Positions 27,663 through 36,816 of a stretch of DNA of 64,000 nucleotides are shown in pieces. The stretch is from Caballeronia insecticola. GTDB taxonomy: Bacteria > Pseudomonadota > Gammaproteobacteria > Burkholderiales > Burkholderiaceae. Under the pieces are notes generated by a model. That model worked only from the letters and a program-made list of their open reading frames with translations, did no database searches and was not told the DNA's origin. A program made the translations under genes and the position numbers. Location: contig NC_021289.1 in NCBI RefSeq assembly GCF_000402035.1, forward strand, positions 868,001 through 932,000. Direction: 5' to 3'. How positions within the stretch are numbered: position 1 is the first letter of the stretch; the number at the start of each line of letters is the position of its first letter.

Positions 27663-28865
27663 ATGACAGCCATCGACGCGGTTCCCCCTCCCGACTTGTA
27701 CATTACGGCTGAATTGCATCGCCGGGTGCCGAAGGTCGTCGATCATCTCGGCGAAAAGCTCGCGCTGCAGGACGTCGTGGGGCAGATGCTCGATCATCCC
27801 GAACAGGTTCTGCCGAGATTCGTCGAACGCGCAATGCAGATGACCGGCGCGGCATCCGCCGGGATCAGCGCCTTCGAACCGCAGGAAGGCACGCCCGGCA
27901 TTTTTCGCTGGCGCGATCTGCGCGGCGAACTGGCGTGTTTCGAAGGCGCGACGACGCCGCGCAATCACAGCCCGTGCGGCGTCTGCCTCGATCGCTTCGA
28001 ACCCACGCTGACGCGTCATCCGGAGCGGCACTATGCGTGGATTGCCGAGGCCGGCGTGGTCTGTCCCGAAGTGCTTCTGGTGCCGCTCTATGTCGCTCAC
28101 GGCCAGCCGCTCGGCACGCTGTGGATCGTCGCTCAGGAGGAACGGCACTTCGACAGCGGCCACGCGCGCATCATGCAGGAACTGGCGTCGTTCGTCGGTA
28201 TTGCGCTGGCCGTGTTGCAGAATCAGCAACGATTGCAGGAAGCGCTTGCACAGCAAGAAATGCTGACGTGCGAGATGAATCATCGCGTCAACAATGTCTT
28301 TTCCGTTGTCGATGCCATGATTCACGTCGGCAAACGCTCGGCTTCATCGACGCCGGAATTCGCGCAAACGCTCTCGGGCCGCCTGCACGCGCTGGCCGCG
28401 GCGCACGCGCTCGTCCTTCACCACGCCGATCCCGCGACCGGCGCAACGCAGCCGTGCGCCACCACCTTGCATGCGCTGACCGACGCCATCTTCAGGCCCT
28501 ATGGGGCGATGGCGGAAAAGCGCGTGATCGTGGCCGGAGAGGACGTGGAACTCGGCGACCGCGCAACAACGAGCCTCGCGCTCGTCTTCCACGAACTCGC
28601 GACGAACGCGGTGAAGTACGGCGCCTTGTCCGCCGACGCGGGTCAGGTGTCGGTGGACTGGGAACGGCGCGACGACAACCTCTTCATCCGCTGGCGCGAG
28701 ACCGGCGGACCCGCGATCACGGAATCCCCGCGACCGCACGGCTTCGGCAGCACGCTGTTGCGCAACACCATTGCGCGCCACTTCGGTGGAACGCTCGCGC
28801 AGGACTGGCGCGAACAAGGTCTGCAAATCGAGTTCGCGTTGCCTTTGAACAAGCTGGCGCGTTAG
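27663..28865 (+). CDS. GAF-domain sensor kinase of the HWE family
   Basis: A 400-residue soluble kinase. A GAF domain (~residues 45-190, with the RNHSPCGVCLDR segment) precedes an HWE kinase core. The acceptor is H207 in MNHRVNN, the N-box is FHELATNAVKYGALS, and the family-defining W344-R-E346 follows. The G-box HGFGSTLLRN closes the ATP site. HWE kinases commonly signal to stand-alone response regulators, but none is adjacent. PRNHSPCG is the conserved cysteine region seen in related photoreceptor/GAF kinases; a chromophore is not implied. Confidence 0.9.
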   Translation: MTAIDAVPPPDLYITAELHRRVPKVVDHLGEKLALQDVVGQMLDHPEQVLPRFVERAMQMTGAASAGISAFEPQEGTPGIFRWRDLRGELACFEGATTPRNHSPCGVCLDRFEPTLTRHPERHYAWIAEAGVVCPEVLLVPLYVAHGQPLGTLWIVAQEERHFDSGHARIMQELASFVGIALAVLQNQQRLQEALAQQEMLTCEMNHRVNNVFSVVDAMIHVGKRSASSTPEFAQTLSGRLHALAAAHALVLHHADPATGATQPCATTLHALTDAIFRPYGAMAEKRVIVAGEDVELGDRATTSLALVFHELATNAVKYGALSADAGQVSVDWERRDDNLFIRWRETGGPAITESPRPHGFGSTLLRNTIARHFGGTLAQDWREQGLQIEFALPLNKLAR

Positions 28866-28890
28866 AGCGTCGCGCGGCCGGATCGCAAGA

Positions 28891-29655
28891 TTACTTTTCG
28901 ATCGACTTCAGCAGCCTGGCGAGATTCTGCGGCTCGACGTGGATGATGCCGCCTCGCGGGCTATCGATATCGGAAATGAGCGCCAGCGAAAGCGCGACCG
29001 TCGCGGGCAGGATCGTGAGCAAGAGTCCTTTGCGCAGGCTCCCCTTTGCGCCATAGCCCTGCACCGCGCAAGCCATGACCGCGATGACGATCATCAGGAA
29101 CCACGCGCCGAGCGGAATGTGATTGATTCGCGCCGCCTCGGCGTAATCCTGCGAGTTGAGCGTGTCGTTCATGCCGGCGACGACGAGCGCGCTGATCGGC
29201 GTCGGCTTGTCGCGTGCGACTTCGGTCGCGAGTTGCCACAGCTCTGTCTGCACGTTTGCCGTATCGCGCTCGATGCTGTTGAGCGTGTCGGAAGCGCGCG
29301 TCCGGTAATCCGCCAGCCGCAGTTTGGTGTAGCGGATCAGCGCCGACCTGATTTTTGCGCTTTGAGCGGCGTCGGCCAGATCCGCGCGGACGAATTCGGT
29401 GCCGATGGCATTCGCTTCGCCCTCTTCGAGATTCTTGCGCTGGTCGTAACGACTGACCGCCATCGAGAGGCTGAAGCCGACGAGCAGCGCGAGCAAAGTC
29501 AGCGTCGATGTCTGAACGATGTTGAAGTCTTCGCGATCTCTGTCCGGCAACACGGCGACACGCCGCAGCACGTATGCGCCGAAGGCCACCGCGGCGATGA
29601 AAAGCGCGAGCAGCACGATGAACAGCACAGCCGGATGAGCGATGAACTCTGCCAT
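28891..29655 (-). CDS. DUF4239 (bestrophin-like) membrane protein
   Basis: A 254-residue membrane protein with two N-terminal helices (residues ~8-30 and ~47-65), a soluble helical domain containing EEGEANAIGTEFVRADLA and RLADYRTR, and two C-terminal helices (~185-210 and 215-235). This is the DUF4239 arrangement, sometimes called bestrophin-like; transport activity has not been shown for the family in general. The ATG at 29655 is preferred to one 33 bp upstream because it follows GGGGGAACC and removes a non-conserved leader. It is monocistronic. Confidence 0.75.
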   Translation of the reverse strand: MAEFIAHPAVLFIVLLALFIAAVAFGAYVLRRVAVLPDRDREDFNIVQTSTLTLLALLVGFSLSMAVSRYDQRKNLEEGEANAIGTEFVRADLADAAQSAKIRSALIRYTKLRLADYRTRASDTLNSIERDTANVQTELWQLATEVARDKPTPISALVVAGMNDTLNSQDYAEAARINHIPLGAWFLMIVIAVMACAVQGYGAKGSLRKGLLLTILPATVALSLALISDIDSPRGGIIHVEPQNLARLLKSIEK

Positions 29656-29821
29656 TCGAGGTTCCCCCGGGAAGAGGCACGCGGGCACTGGTGCGCGCGG
29701 CGATTTGTGTGTATCGATAGTGCAAATGCGGGCGGCTGGCTGTCGAATAAATCAATCGACCGTTTGGGGCGATAGATTTAGTTCGCCGGTTACATCGAAA
29801 CCGGGATCATGGGAGGATGCA

Positions 29822-30058
29822 ATGGAACGAGGACCGTTCAGCGAAGCCGGAAGAAGGCGGCGTCGTCTGTTCCTGAGCAAGGCGCATGTCGGCCTCGCGA
29901 CGATAGGCACGCTCGCGTCCGTCGCCGGAATCGGCGTGGCAATCGACGGCGGCCTCGAATTCAATCGGACGAAAGTGTTCGTGGGCGTCGGGATAATCGC
30001 CGTATCGACCGTGCTTTATATTTCGATGCTGTTCGTTCGCGACGACGAATCGGCATAA
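29822..30058 (+). CDS. Small two-helix membrane protein (78 aa)
   Basis: A 78-residue protein with a basic N-terminus (EAGRRRRRLFLSK), a hydrophobic stretch at ~22-45, a short loop (EFNRTKV) and a second helix at ~52-72. It has a very good GGGAGGAT Shine-Dalgarno sequence eight bases before the ATG. No family is recognised. It is convergent with the diguanylate cyclase gene, 13 bp away. Confidence 0.65.
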   Translation: MERGPFSEAGRRRRRLFLSKAHVGLATIGTLASVAGIGVAIDGGLEFNRTKVFVGVGIIAVSTVLYISMLFVRDDESA

Positions 30059-30071
30059 CGAACGCGGCAGA

Positions 30072-31274
30072 TTATCGCCCGCTGCACGCGACGCCATCGC
30101 GGACCGCTTGCGCGCGCGCAACGAACTGAGCGGCTTCGAGCCGGTTGCCGCCGAGCGCCTTCGCGCTGTACAACGCCCGATCCGCGGCCGCGAGCAACTC
30201 GGCCAGCGTCGATGCTTCCGCGCCGGATTGCGCCATGCCGATGCTCACCGTCGCGCGTATCCCGGTGCCCTCCGCGCTGTACGTGACGGTTTGCGCGAAC
30301 CGTCCGGCGACGGCCTCGCCCACCGCTCTCGCCCGCACGCGGTCATGATCGCGGAGCACGACGGCAAATTCCTCGCCGCCGATACGCGCGAACACGGCGT
30401 CCTGCCCGAGCACGGCTTTCGCGGCGCGCGCAAACGATTTGAGGACTTCGTCGCCGGCGTCGTGGCCGTATCGGTCGTTGATCGTCTTGAAGTTGTCGAG
30501 ATCGAGCGCAAGCAGCGACACCGGCCGCGCCGCATCGCCGCGCCGGATGACGCGCGCGCCCTCTTCGAAGAACCAGCGGCGATTGCCGAGGCCCGTCAGA
30601 TAATCCGTGCGCGACTCCATCAACAACTCGCCGTGGGCTTCGTCGCGAACGAGCCTGAGCAAGGTCATCGGCAGAATCACCGAATACAGCACGCCCTCGT
30701 ACATGGTCAGCTTCGCGATGGCCGACAAGCCGCCGTGGCCGAGCCATGTCGCGGCCCACGGCAGCACGCACGCCCGCGCGGCATAGAACACCGCGTGCGT
30801 GCCCGATACGATCGCCGCGATATCCCGCGACTGCACGCGCTTCGCCCCGTTGCCGCGCACGAGTTCGCGCGCCGCCATGCCGCATGCGATGGAGATCGGA
30901 ATCGCGCTCCAGTAATTCCACATGCTCGTTTCCCAGCGCACGCCCGCGATGCTCCACGCGATCGCCACGCCGACCAGCATCCACGCCGACAGCGCCCGAT
31001 AATGCCGCCCGTTCGACACGGCGACGCCGTGCAGAATCAGCAAATAGCCTGACACCATGATGAGATTGGCAAGCGCCGAGCCGATTGCGCCGGGCAACTG
31101 GTGGCGCACGGAAACCGCCGCGCAGCCTGCAGCGAGCGTGGCGTACGCCGCCGCGAGTGTCCCTAATTCTTTCTTGCGCGCGACGTGCGTCCGACGCTCC
31201 CAGAGCGTCATGCCGCAACTGGCGAGCAGTGTGCCAATCGCTAGCAGATAGATGGTGATGAGATCGACATGCAT
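30072..31274 (-). CDS. Membrane-bound diguanylate cyclase (GGDEF domain)
   Basis: A 400-residue protein with about six N-terminal membrane helices (residues 1-205) and a C-terminal GGDEF domain (~225-385). The signature is GGEEF in ARIGGEEFAVVL, with the metal/GTP motifs LLALDLDNFKTINDRYGHDAGD. It is therefore probably an active c-di-GMP synthase. No RxxD inhibitory site is obvious five residues upstream of GGEEF (RAAKAVLGQDAVFARIGG). The ATG at 31274 is preferred to one 60 bp upstream because it starts directly at the first helix (MHVDLITIYLLA). Confidence 0.9.
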   Translation of the reverse strand: MHVDLITIYLLAIGTLLASCGMTLWERRTHVARKKELGTLAAAYATLAAGCAAVSVRHQLPGAIGSALANLIMVSGYLLILHGVAVSNGRHYRALSAWMLVGVAIAWSIAGVRWETSMWNYWSAIPISIACGMAARELVRGNGAKRVQSRDIAAIVSGTHAVFYAARACVLPWAATWLGHGGLSAIAKLTMYEGVLYSVILPMTLLRLVRDEAHGELLMESRTDYLTGLGNRRWFFEEGARVIRRGDAARPVSLLALDLDNFKTINDRYGHDAGDEVLKSFARAAKAVLGQDAVFARIGGEEFAVVLRDHDRVRARAVGEAVAGRFAQTVTYSAEGTGIRATVSIGMAQSGAEASTLAELLAAADRALYSAKALGGNRLEAAQFVARAQAVRDGVACSGR

Positions 31275-31368
31275 GCTCTCGCTTGCCCGATGTTTCCTGA
31301 AGACTTTGCCGTACGACTTGTTTACGGCAGACACGGCGAAGACTTGAGCCGTATCGGCGCAAGTCGGT

Positions 31369-31710
31369 TCAACCGGCGTGTCGCAGGCAGAAGCCGCTCA
31401 GTGCATCGGCGATCTCGCGAAAGAACGCCGGATCGAGCGCGTGCCCCATCGTGTCGATGACGCGCAAGTCCGCATCGCGCAGCACGGTCGCCGCCCATTG
31501 CGCGTGCGCGGCCGGGAAGATCGGGTCATCGCTGCCGTGCACGATCAGCACCGGCAAGGCGATCGCGGCAAGGTCCGCCGTGGTCAGCGCGGTCGCGGCC
31601 TTCTGTGCGCGCGCTTGATTGCTGTTGTTCGCCAGGGCCGGCGTGAGGCCGTCGGGACGAAGCGCGAGACGCTGCGCAAATCGTCGGTGTGCATCGTTCG
31701 GATTTGCGGC
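31369..31710 (-). pseudogene. Alpha/beta-hydrolase relic, C-terminal half
   Basis: The last ~113 residues of an alpha/beta hydrolase remain: LPVLIVHGSDDPIFP (acid region) and IDTMGHALDPAFF (catalytic His). The N-terminal half with the oxyanion hole and nucleophile is absent. Upstream, this frame runs antisense-like through the end of the FAD monooxygenase gene and does not resemble a protein. It probably was a hydrolase downstream of the monooxygenase that lost its front part by deletion. Confidence 0.6.
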
Positions 31711-31735
31711 ATGACGTTCCTCGCGCGCGTTCGAC

Positions 31736-32875
31736 TCAGGCTCGCCGCTCCAACAAATCCGACAAGTCGATACCGTTCTTGGCTTCGTCCAGCAATTCAT
31801 CCGGCACCGGCCCCTGTCGATCGAGATCGACCAGCGCCTGATTCAGATCGACATAAGGCCGCATGCGCGTTTCATAGGCGGAAAACGCGGTGGCAAACGC
31901 AGCGGCAACATCTTGCGCCTGCGCCAGTTCATGAGCCAGCACGAACGCGCCGACGAGTCCAAGGCTCGTACCCTGCCCCGAGAAAGGCGACGCGCAATAG
32001 GCCGCGTCGCCCGCAAGCACCACGCGTCCCTTCGACCACGACGGCATGCGAACCTGCGCGAGTTCGTTGTAATAGAACTGCTCCGTCGTTTTCATGGCAT
32101 CGATAAAGTGCGGGAAATCGCCCTTCAGATGCGCGCAGTGCTGTGCGACGACGCGCTTCTGCCCGTCGGGATCGCCGCGTGACAGCGGTGGTTCGGGCGC
32201 CTCGAAGCCCACGCCGATCCGCAACTCGCGCTTGTCGCGGCTCGGGTAGATCACATAGCCGAAGCTCTCCACGCGATGGCCGATCTGCCAGTCGTCGAGG
32301 TCGATCGAATTCGGCGTCGAGAACAGCGCGAGCACCACGCCCAGCGGAAAAACAATCTCGGCTTCGCTAGCGAAACACAGCTTGCGCACGTTGGAATAGA
32401 TGCCGTCCGCGCCTGCGACGAGATCGAAACGACGCGTCTGGCCGCTCGCGAATTCGACGCTCACGGCATCGCCATGATCATTCATCGCACGAATGCTGTC
32501 GTCGTAAAGGAACTCGACGCGCTCGCTCAACGCGCGCATCAGCAACTCGCAGAGATCGTCGCGAAAGATTTCGATGTCTTCGCTGTCCAGACGTCCCGCG
32601 CTATACGTGCGCTCTTCCGTGCGATGAATCTCGTTGCCTTCGGCGTCGAGCATGGACATGCCTTTGAGCTGCGTGCGCAATGCGCGGACGTCATCGAGCA
32701 GGCCCATTGCGCGCACGACATCGAGCGCCACGCCGCGAATATCGACCGCCTGCCCGCCGCGCCGAAATCCGGCGGAACGCTCGACGAGCGTCACCGCGAA
32801 ACCCGCGCGATCCAGCCAGAACGCCAGCGCAAGACCGGTGACGCCCGCACCCGAAATCAAAACCTTGCCTTTCAT
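31736..32875 (-). CDS. FAD-dependent aromatic-type monooxygenase
   Basis: A 379-residue flavoprotein monooxygenase of the PHBH/TetX-like class. The dinucleotide motif is G9-A-G-x2-G14 at the N-terminus with an acidic end to the second strand (LVERS). The class-specific LVAGADGIYSNVRK is in the middle, and GDAAYCASPFSGQGTSLG is in the C-terminal third. It uses NAD(P)H and oxygen to hydroxylate an aromatic or polycyclic compound; the substrate is unknown. The ATG at 32875 is preceded by GAGGTACC. It is divergent from a TetR gene, which probably represses it. Confidence 0.88.
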   Translation of the reverse strand: MKGKVLISGAGVTGLALAFWLDRAGFAVTLVERSAGFRRGGQAVDIRGVALDVVRAMGLLDDVRALRTQLKGMSMLDAEGNEIHRTEERTYSAGRLDSEDIEIFRDDLCELLMRALSERVEFLYDDSIRAMNDHGDAVSVEFASGQTRRFDLVAGADGIYSNVRKLCFASEAEIVFPLGVVLALFSTPNSIDLDDWQIGHRVESFGYVIYPSRDKRELRIGVGFEAPEPPLSRGDPDGQKRVVAQHCAHLKGDFPHFIDAMKTTEQFYYNELAQVRMPSWSKGRVVLAGDAAYCASPFSGQGTSLGLVGAFVLAHELAQAQDVAAAFATAFSAYETRMRPYVDLNQALVDLDRQGPVPDELLDEAKNGIDLSDLLERRA

Positions 32876-32971
32876 GAAGGTACCTCGTTGCTGTCCGATG
32901 GATGACTGAACCCGCGGCCCCGCTTCAGGGAACAGATAGTGATGGCGAATGCTATGCTTGTCAAAGTATTT

Positions 32972-33032
32972 TTCCATCGTAAAGATTGACTTGCGAACGG
33001 AATGCGGCCACTATCGGCTTCCATTGTAAAAA
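32972..33032. promoter_or_regulatory. Divergent control region with direct repeats and a dyad
   Basis: TTCCATCGTAAAGA (32972-32985) and TTCCATTGTAAAAA (33019-33032) are direct repeats 47 bp apart. GATAGTG at 32935-32941 and CACTATC at 33009-33015 form a wide inverted repeat. TTGACT-N17-CACTAT (32986-33014) could be the TetR gene's promoter. These are candidates for TetR binding, not proof of it. Confidence 0.4.
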
Positions 33033-33052
33033 CGCATGCGAGACCCGTAGTC

Positions 33053-33766
33053 ATGAGCGACACGAACACGCGCCGTCCGGCGGCCGCGACGCGAGCGAAG
33101 AAGACGTCCGCCAGGCCGTCCGCCGAAGAAGCAGTCAGGCCTTATCACCACGGCTCGCTGCCGCAGGCGCTGCTGGCGGCGGCGGAAGCGGTGCTCAAGC
33201 GCGAAGGCATCGGCGGGTTGAGCTTGCGGGCCATCGCGCGCGAAGCCGGCGTCTCGCATACCGCGCCTCAGCACCATTTCGGCGATACGGCGGGCGTGCT
33301 GAGCGAACTGGCCGCGACCGGCTTCATGCGTTTGTCCGCATCGATCGCCAGTCACGCGGAGGCCGTGCAAGGAACGGCGGAGCGGCGTCACGCGATCGCG
33401 CGCGGCTATATCGCGTTTGCGAAAAAGAATCCGGACCTCATGCGCCTCATGTCGCGAGGCGAGATGTTCGATGCGAACCGCCCATCGCTGATCGAAGCCC
33501 GACGAGCGGCCGGTCTCGCGCTCGCAGGCGTGTACGGCGAAGAAGCCGCCGCGCCGCCCGCAGGCAAAGACGCCTTCGCCCCCATGGATGCAACGCGCGC
33601 CGTGGCGCTGACTGCCGCGTGGGCTTACGTGCACGGACTCGCGCTGCTGTTGATCGACGGGCGTCTCAACGGGCTGGCTGCATCGGCGCAAGGCATTCGC
33701 AACGCCGATGAACTCGTCGCGGCCGCGCTGGACTACATTCAGCTTCCGCCGGTCAAGGCGAAGTAA
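33053..33766 (+). CDS. TetR-family regulator divergent from the FAD monooxygenase
   Basis: A 237-residue TetR-type protein. A long, basic N-terminal tail is followed by the helix-turn-helix (about residues 27-72: PYHHGSLPQALLAAAEAVLK then LSLRAIAREAGVSHTAPQHHFGD). The C-terminal domain carries the WHG-type pattern (AWAYVHGLALLLIDG). It probably represses the divergent monooxygenase and itself. The ATG at 33053 is chosen over one 51 bp upstream because that stretch does not resemble the family. Ligand unknown. Confidence 0.86.
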   Translation: MSDTNTRRPAAATRAKKTSARPSAEEAVRPYHHGSLPQALLAAAEAVLKREGIGGLSLRAIAREAGVSHTAPQHHFGDTAGVLSELAATGFMRLSASIASHAEAVQGTAERRHAIARGYIAFAKKNPDLMRLMSRGEMFDANRPSLIEARRAAGLALAGVYGEEAAAPPAGKDAFAPMDATRAVALTAAWAYVHGLALLLIDGRLNGLAASAQGIRNADELVAAALDYIQLPPVKAK

Positions 33767-33785
33767 AGGCCCGTTCTTATAGGCA

Positions 33786-35594
33786 TCAAAGCGGCTGACG
33801 CAACGATCTTTCGATCCGAATGCCGTGCCGCTTCATCTTCGCGTAGAGCGCGGGCTTCGACACTTGCAGCAGCTTCGCGCAGTTCGTCACGTTGAACTTG
33901 CACGCTTCGAGCGCGGCTTCGATCGCCACGCGCTCCGCCTCCTTCAGCGACACCGGCTCGCGCTGCGTCGCGACAGACGCAGCACCCGATTGCGACACAG
34001 ACGCGCCGCCGAGCAGCGAAGCGATATCCGCAATGCGCTCGCCCTCGTTGAAGTTGACAATCTTCTCGACGAGGTTCTCCATCTCGCGCACATTGCCCGG
34101 CCAGTCGTGCGCTTCAAGTTGCCGCAGCGCGTGGGCGGCGAGTTCGGGCGTCGGCTTGTGCATGCGCGTGCAGTATCGCGCGAGAAAGAATTCCGCCATC
34201 GCGCGAATATCTTCACGCCGCTCGCGTAGCGGTGGAATGGTTATTTCGATCACATTGCAGCGGTAATACAGGTCTTCGCGGAAGGTCTTCGCGAGCACCA
34301 TCGACGCGAGATTGCGATTGCTCGCGCAGATGATGCGAACATCGACGGGAATGCCGCGCGTGTCGCCGATCCGCGTGACCTCGCGCTCCTGCAGCACACG
34401 CAGCAACTTCGCCTGCACGTCGATGGGCAGCTCCGATATTTCATCGAGAAACACGGTGCCGCCATCGGCGGATTCGAACTTGCCGGGCCGGCCATCGCGC
34501 GCCGCGCCGGTGAAGCTGCCGGGCGCATGACCGAAGAGTTCGCTCTCGATCAGCGCGTGCGGCAGCGCCGCGCAATTGATGGCGATGAACGGTTGCGCCG
34601 CGCGCGCGCCCGCATTGTGAATGGCCTGCGCGAACACTTCCTTGCCGACGCCGCTCTCGCCGGACAGCAACACGTTCGACGCGCCGCGCGCCGCCTTCTT
34701 CGCGGCGTCGAGCGCGCGCTTCAGGCCGGCGCTCGTGCCGATCACGCTGTCGAACGTGAAGCGCGCGTGATTGCCCGCATAGCGCCCCGCCATCTTGCGC
34801 ACGCGCCGCATCTCGCGAAACGTGTTGACGACGGACACCACTTCGCCGCAGCGGTTCTTGATGGGAATGGCGGTGTCGAGCAGATGCAGATGCCGCGCCG
34901 GCGAATCGATGATGAGTTCGCGATCGACATAACCCACGGCCGTGCGAAAGATCGGTCCGACGATCGGCTCGAAGTCGATCACTTCGTTGAGCGTCTTGCC
35001 GATGCTCGCCTTCGGATCGATGCCGAGAATGCGTCCCGCAACCGAGTTGACGTGCCGCAGCACATGACCCTGTCCGATCACCATCAAGCCGTCGCCGATA
35101 TGATCGATGATCGCGCGCTGTTCCTCGACGAGCGTGTCGTACGCGGCGAGATCGAACGCGCTGTGCAACACGACGTCGAGCGTCGCGCCGAGTAATGCGA
35201 TCCACGATGCGGGCGATGTATCGCCGGATGCGGGAGGCGTGCATAGCGCGACGAGAAAGACGCGCCGCCCGTGCGCATCGACGCGCAGCGCGAACGCCTG
35301 CGCAACGGCCGCTGCGGTTCCGTGCGGCGGCAGCATCACGCAGCGGCTGTCGGCGGCGACCGTGGCCGCTTCCGCGAGCGCCGCGAGCCGTTCGGACGGA
35401 CACTGCGCGAAAAATGCGTCGAGCCGCGCATCGGCGATATGCGCGGCGCCTTCCAGCACATGCCCGCCGCGATCCAGCGTGAAGATGCACGCGCCGGCCT
35501 CGCGCGCGGCGAGACGGCGCGCATTGCGCCAGCGATCGGAGGCGAGCGCGCTCTCCAGCGTGGCGATGTCGGGATCGAGCGCGACGGTGGCCAT
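33786..35594 (-). CDS. Sigma-54-dependent transcriptional activator with PAS domain
   Basis: A 602-residue enhancer-binding protein. An N-terminal GAF-like region (~1-150) and a PAS domain (~160-270) precede the AAA+ core, with Walker A at 312-319 (GESGVGKE) and the sigma-54 loop at 359-364. The loop reads GSFTGA instead of the consensus GAFTGA. A Fis-type HTH ([24 protein letters not shown]) ends the protein. It lies right after the thioesterase-ligase operon, whose promoter has -24/-12 elements, and it is the obvious activator. The start ATG follows GGGAGAC; an upstream TTG is unlikely. Confidence 0.92.
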   Translation of the reverse strand: MATVALDPDIATLESALASDRWRNARRLAAREAGACIFTLDRGGHVLEGAAHIADARLDAFFAQCPSERLAALAEAATVAADSRCVMLPPHGTAAAVAQAFALRVDAHGRRVFLVALCTPPASGDTSPASWIALLGATLDVVLHSAFDLAAYDTLVEEQRAIIDHIGDGLMVIGQGHVLRHVNSVAGRILGIDPKASIGKTLNEVIDFEPIVGPIFRTAVGYVDRELIIDSPARHLHLLDTAIPIKNRCGEVVSVVNTFREMRRVRKMAGRYAGNHARFTFDSVIGTSAGLKRALDAAKKAARGASNVLLSGESGVGKEVFAQAIHNAGARAAQPFIAINCAALPHALIESELFGHAPGSFTGAARDGRPGKFESADGGTVFLDEISELPIDVQAKLLRVLQEREVTRIGDTRGIPVDVRIICASNRNLASMVLAKTFREDLYYRCNVIEITIPPLRERREDIRAMAEFFLARYCTRMHKPTPELAAHALRQLEAHDWPGNVREMENLVEKIVNFNEGERIADIASLLGGASVSQSGAASVATQREPVSLKEAERVAIEAALEACKFNVTNCAKLLQVSKPALYAKMKRHGIRIERSLRQPL

Positions 35595-35682
35595 GTCTCC
35601 CTGCAAACGGTCGGGCAACGGCTTCGACTATATCAGGACAAAATCCCGCGGCCCGCCGTGTATCGGCATGACGCCGCGCCGC

Positions 35683-36816
35683 TCAGTCCTTCTGCGCGAT
35701 CGCGGTCAGCGCGCCACCGTTCAGCCGGTACACCGTGACGGGCGCATCGATCCAGTCGCCGTTGGCATCGAACTTCACGGGGCCGAGAATGCTGTTGAAC
35801 GATTGATCGCGTAACGTCTTCACGAACACTTCGGGCTTCGCGGAACCGGATTTCTGCATCGCATCCGCGACGACGAGCGTGGCCGCATAGAACGCGGGCG
35901 CGTAAGTGTCGACATCGGCGCTGAAGGTGCTCTTGAACTTCGCGCGGAAGGTCTTGCCGTCGGGCAGCGTGTCGAGCGGCGCGCCGCCTTGCGCGCAGAA
36001 CATGCGCTTGTCCGCGACGCCCGCCGAGAGCTTGTCGAACTCGGGCGAACAGATGCCGTCGCCGCCGACGAGCGTCGCAGTCAGGCCCAGCTCGCTCATC
36101 TGCCGCGCGAGCGTCGCGGCCTGCGCGTAGTAGCCGCCATAGAACACGACCTGCGGATTGCGCGATTTGATCTGCGTGAGAATGGCCTTGAAGTCCGTCG
36201 CCTTGTCGGTGCTGTATTCGCGCGCGACGATCTGCAGCCCCTCTTTCTGCGCGGTCTTGATGAACACATCGGCGACGCCTGTGCCGTACGCGGTCCGGTC
36301 GTCGATCACGGCGGCCCGCTGCGCGCCCAGCACTTTCGCCGAATAGGCCGCCATGCGCCCGCCCATCACGTTGTCGTTGGTGGCCAGGCGAAACACATAG
36401 GGATAGCCGAGATGCGTGAGATCCGGATTCGACGATGCGCCCGTCATCATCACGACGTGCGCCTCGTTGTAGATGCGCGCCGCCGGAATGCTGACGCCCG
36501 AGTTGTAATGGCCGATGACCGCGGCCACGCCGTCATCGACGAGCTTCTGCGCGACGTTCACGCCGACCTTCGGATCGCCCTGATCGTCCATCGAGATCAA
36601 TTCGAAACGCACGGGCTTGCCGCCGATCGCAAAGCCTTTCGCGTTGAGTTCGTCGATGGCCAGGCGCACGCCACGCTCGTCGTCCTTGCCGCTTTGCGCG
36701 GCGCTGCCCGTGAGCGGACCCGCCACGCCGATCTTCACCACTTCCTGCGCGTACGCAACGCGGCATAGCATCGCGGCGCATGCGATGAACGTCATCGCGA
36801 TCTTCATCGGTTTCAT
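35683..36816 (-). CDS. Periplasmic branched-chain-amino-acid-type (LivK-like) binding protein
   Basis: A 377-residue protein with a signal peptide (AMTFIACAAMLCRVAYA, before QEVVKIG). The type I periplasmic binding fold shows VVKIGVAGPLTGSAAQSGKDD and IGHYNSGVSIPAARIY. Such proteins bind amino acids, aromatic acids or amides for ABC import. It is the last gene of the CoA-ligase operon, overlapping the HAD stop by four bases (ATGA). No livHMGF permease or ATPase genes are present in the window. The ligand is probably the acid activated by the operon's ligase. Confidence 0.87.
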   Translation of the reverse strand: MKPMKIAMTFIACAAMLCRVAYAQEVVKIGVAGPLTGSAAQSGKDDERGVRLAIDELNAKGFAIGGKPVRFELISMDDQGDPKVGVNVAQKLVDDGVAAVIGHYNSGVSIPAARIYNEAHVVMMTGASSNPDLTHLGYPYVFRLATNDNVMGGRMAAYSAKVLGAQRAAVIDDRTAYGTGVADVFIKTAQKEGLQIVAREYSTDKATDFKAILTQIKSRNPQVVFYGGYYAQAATLARQMSELGLTATLVGGDGICSPEFDKLSAGVADKRMFCAQGGAPLDTLPDGKTFRAKFKSTFSADVDTYAPAFYAATLVVADAMQKSGSAKPEVFVKTLRDQSFNSILGPVKFDANGDWIDAPVTVYRLNGGALTAIAQKD

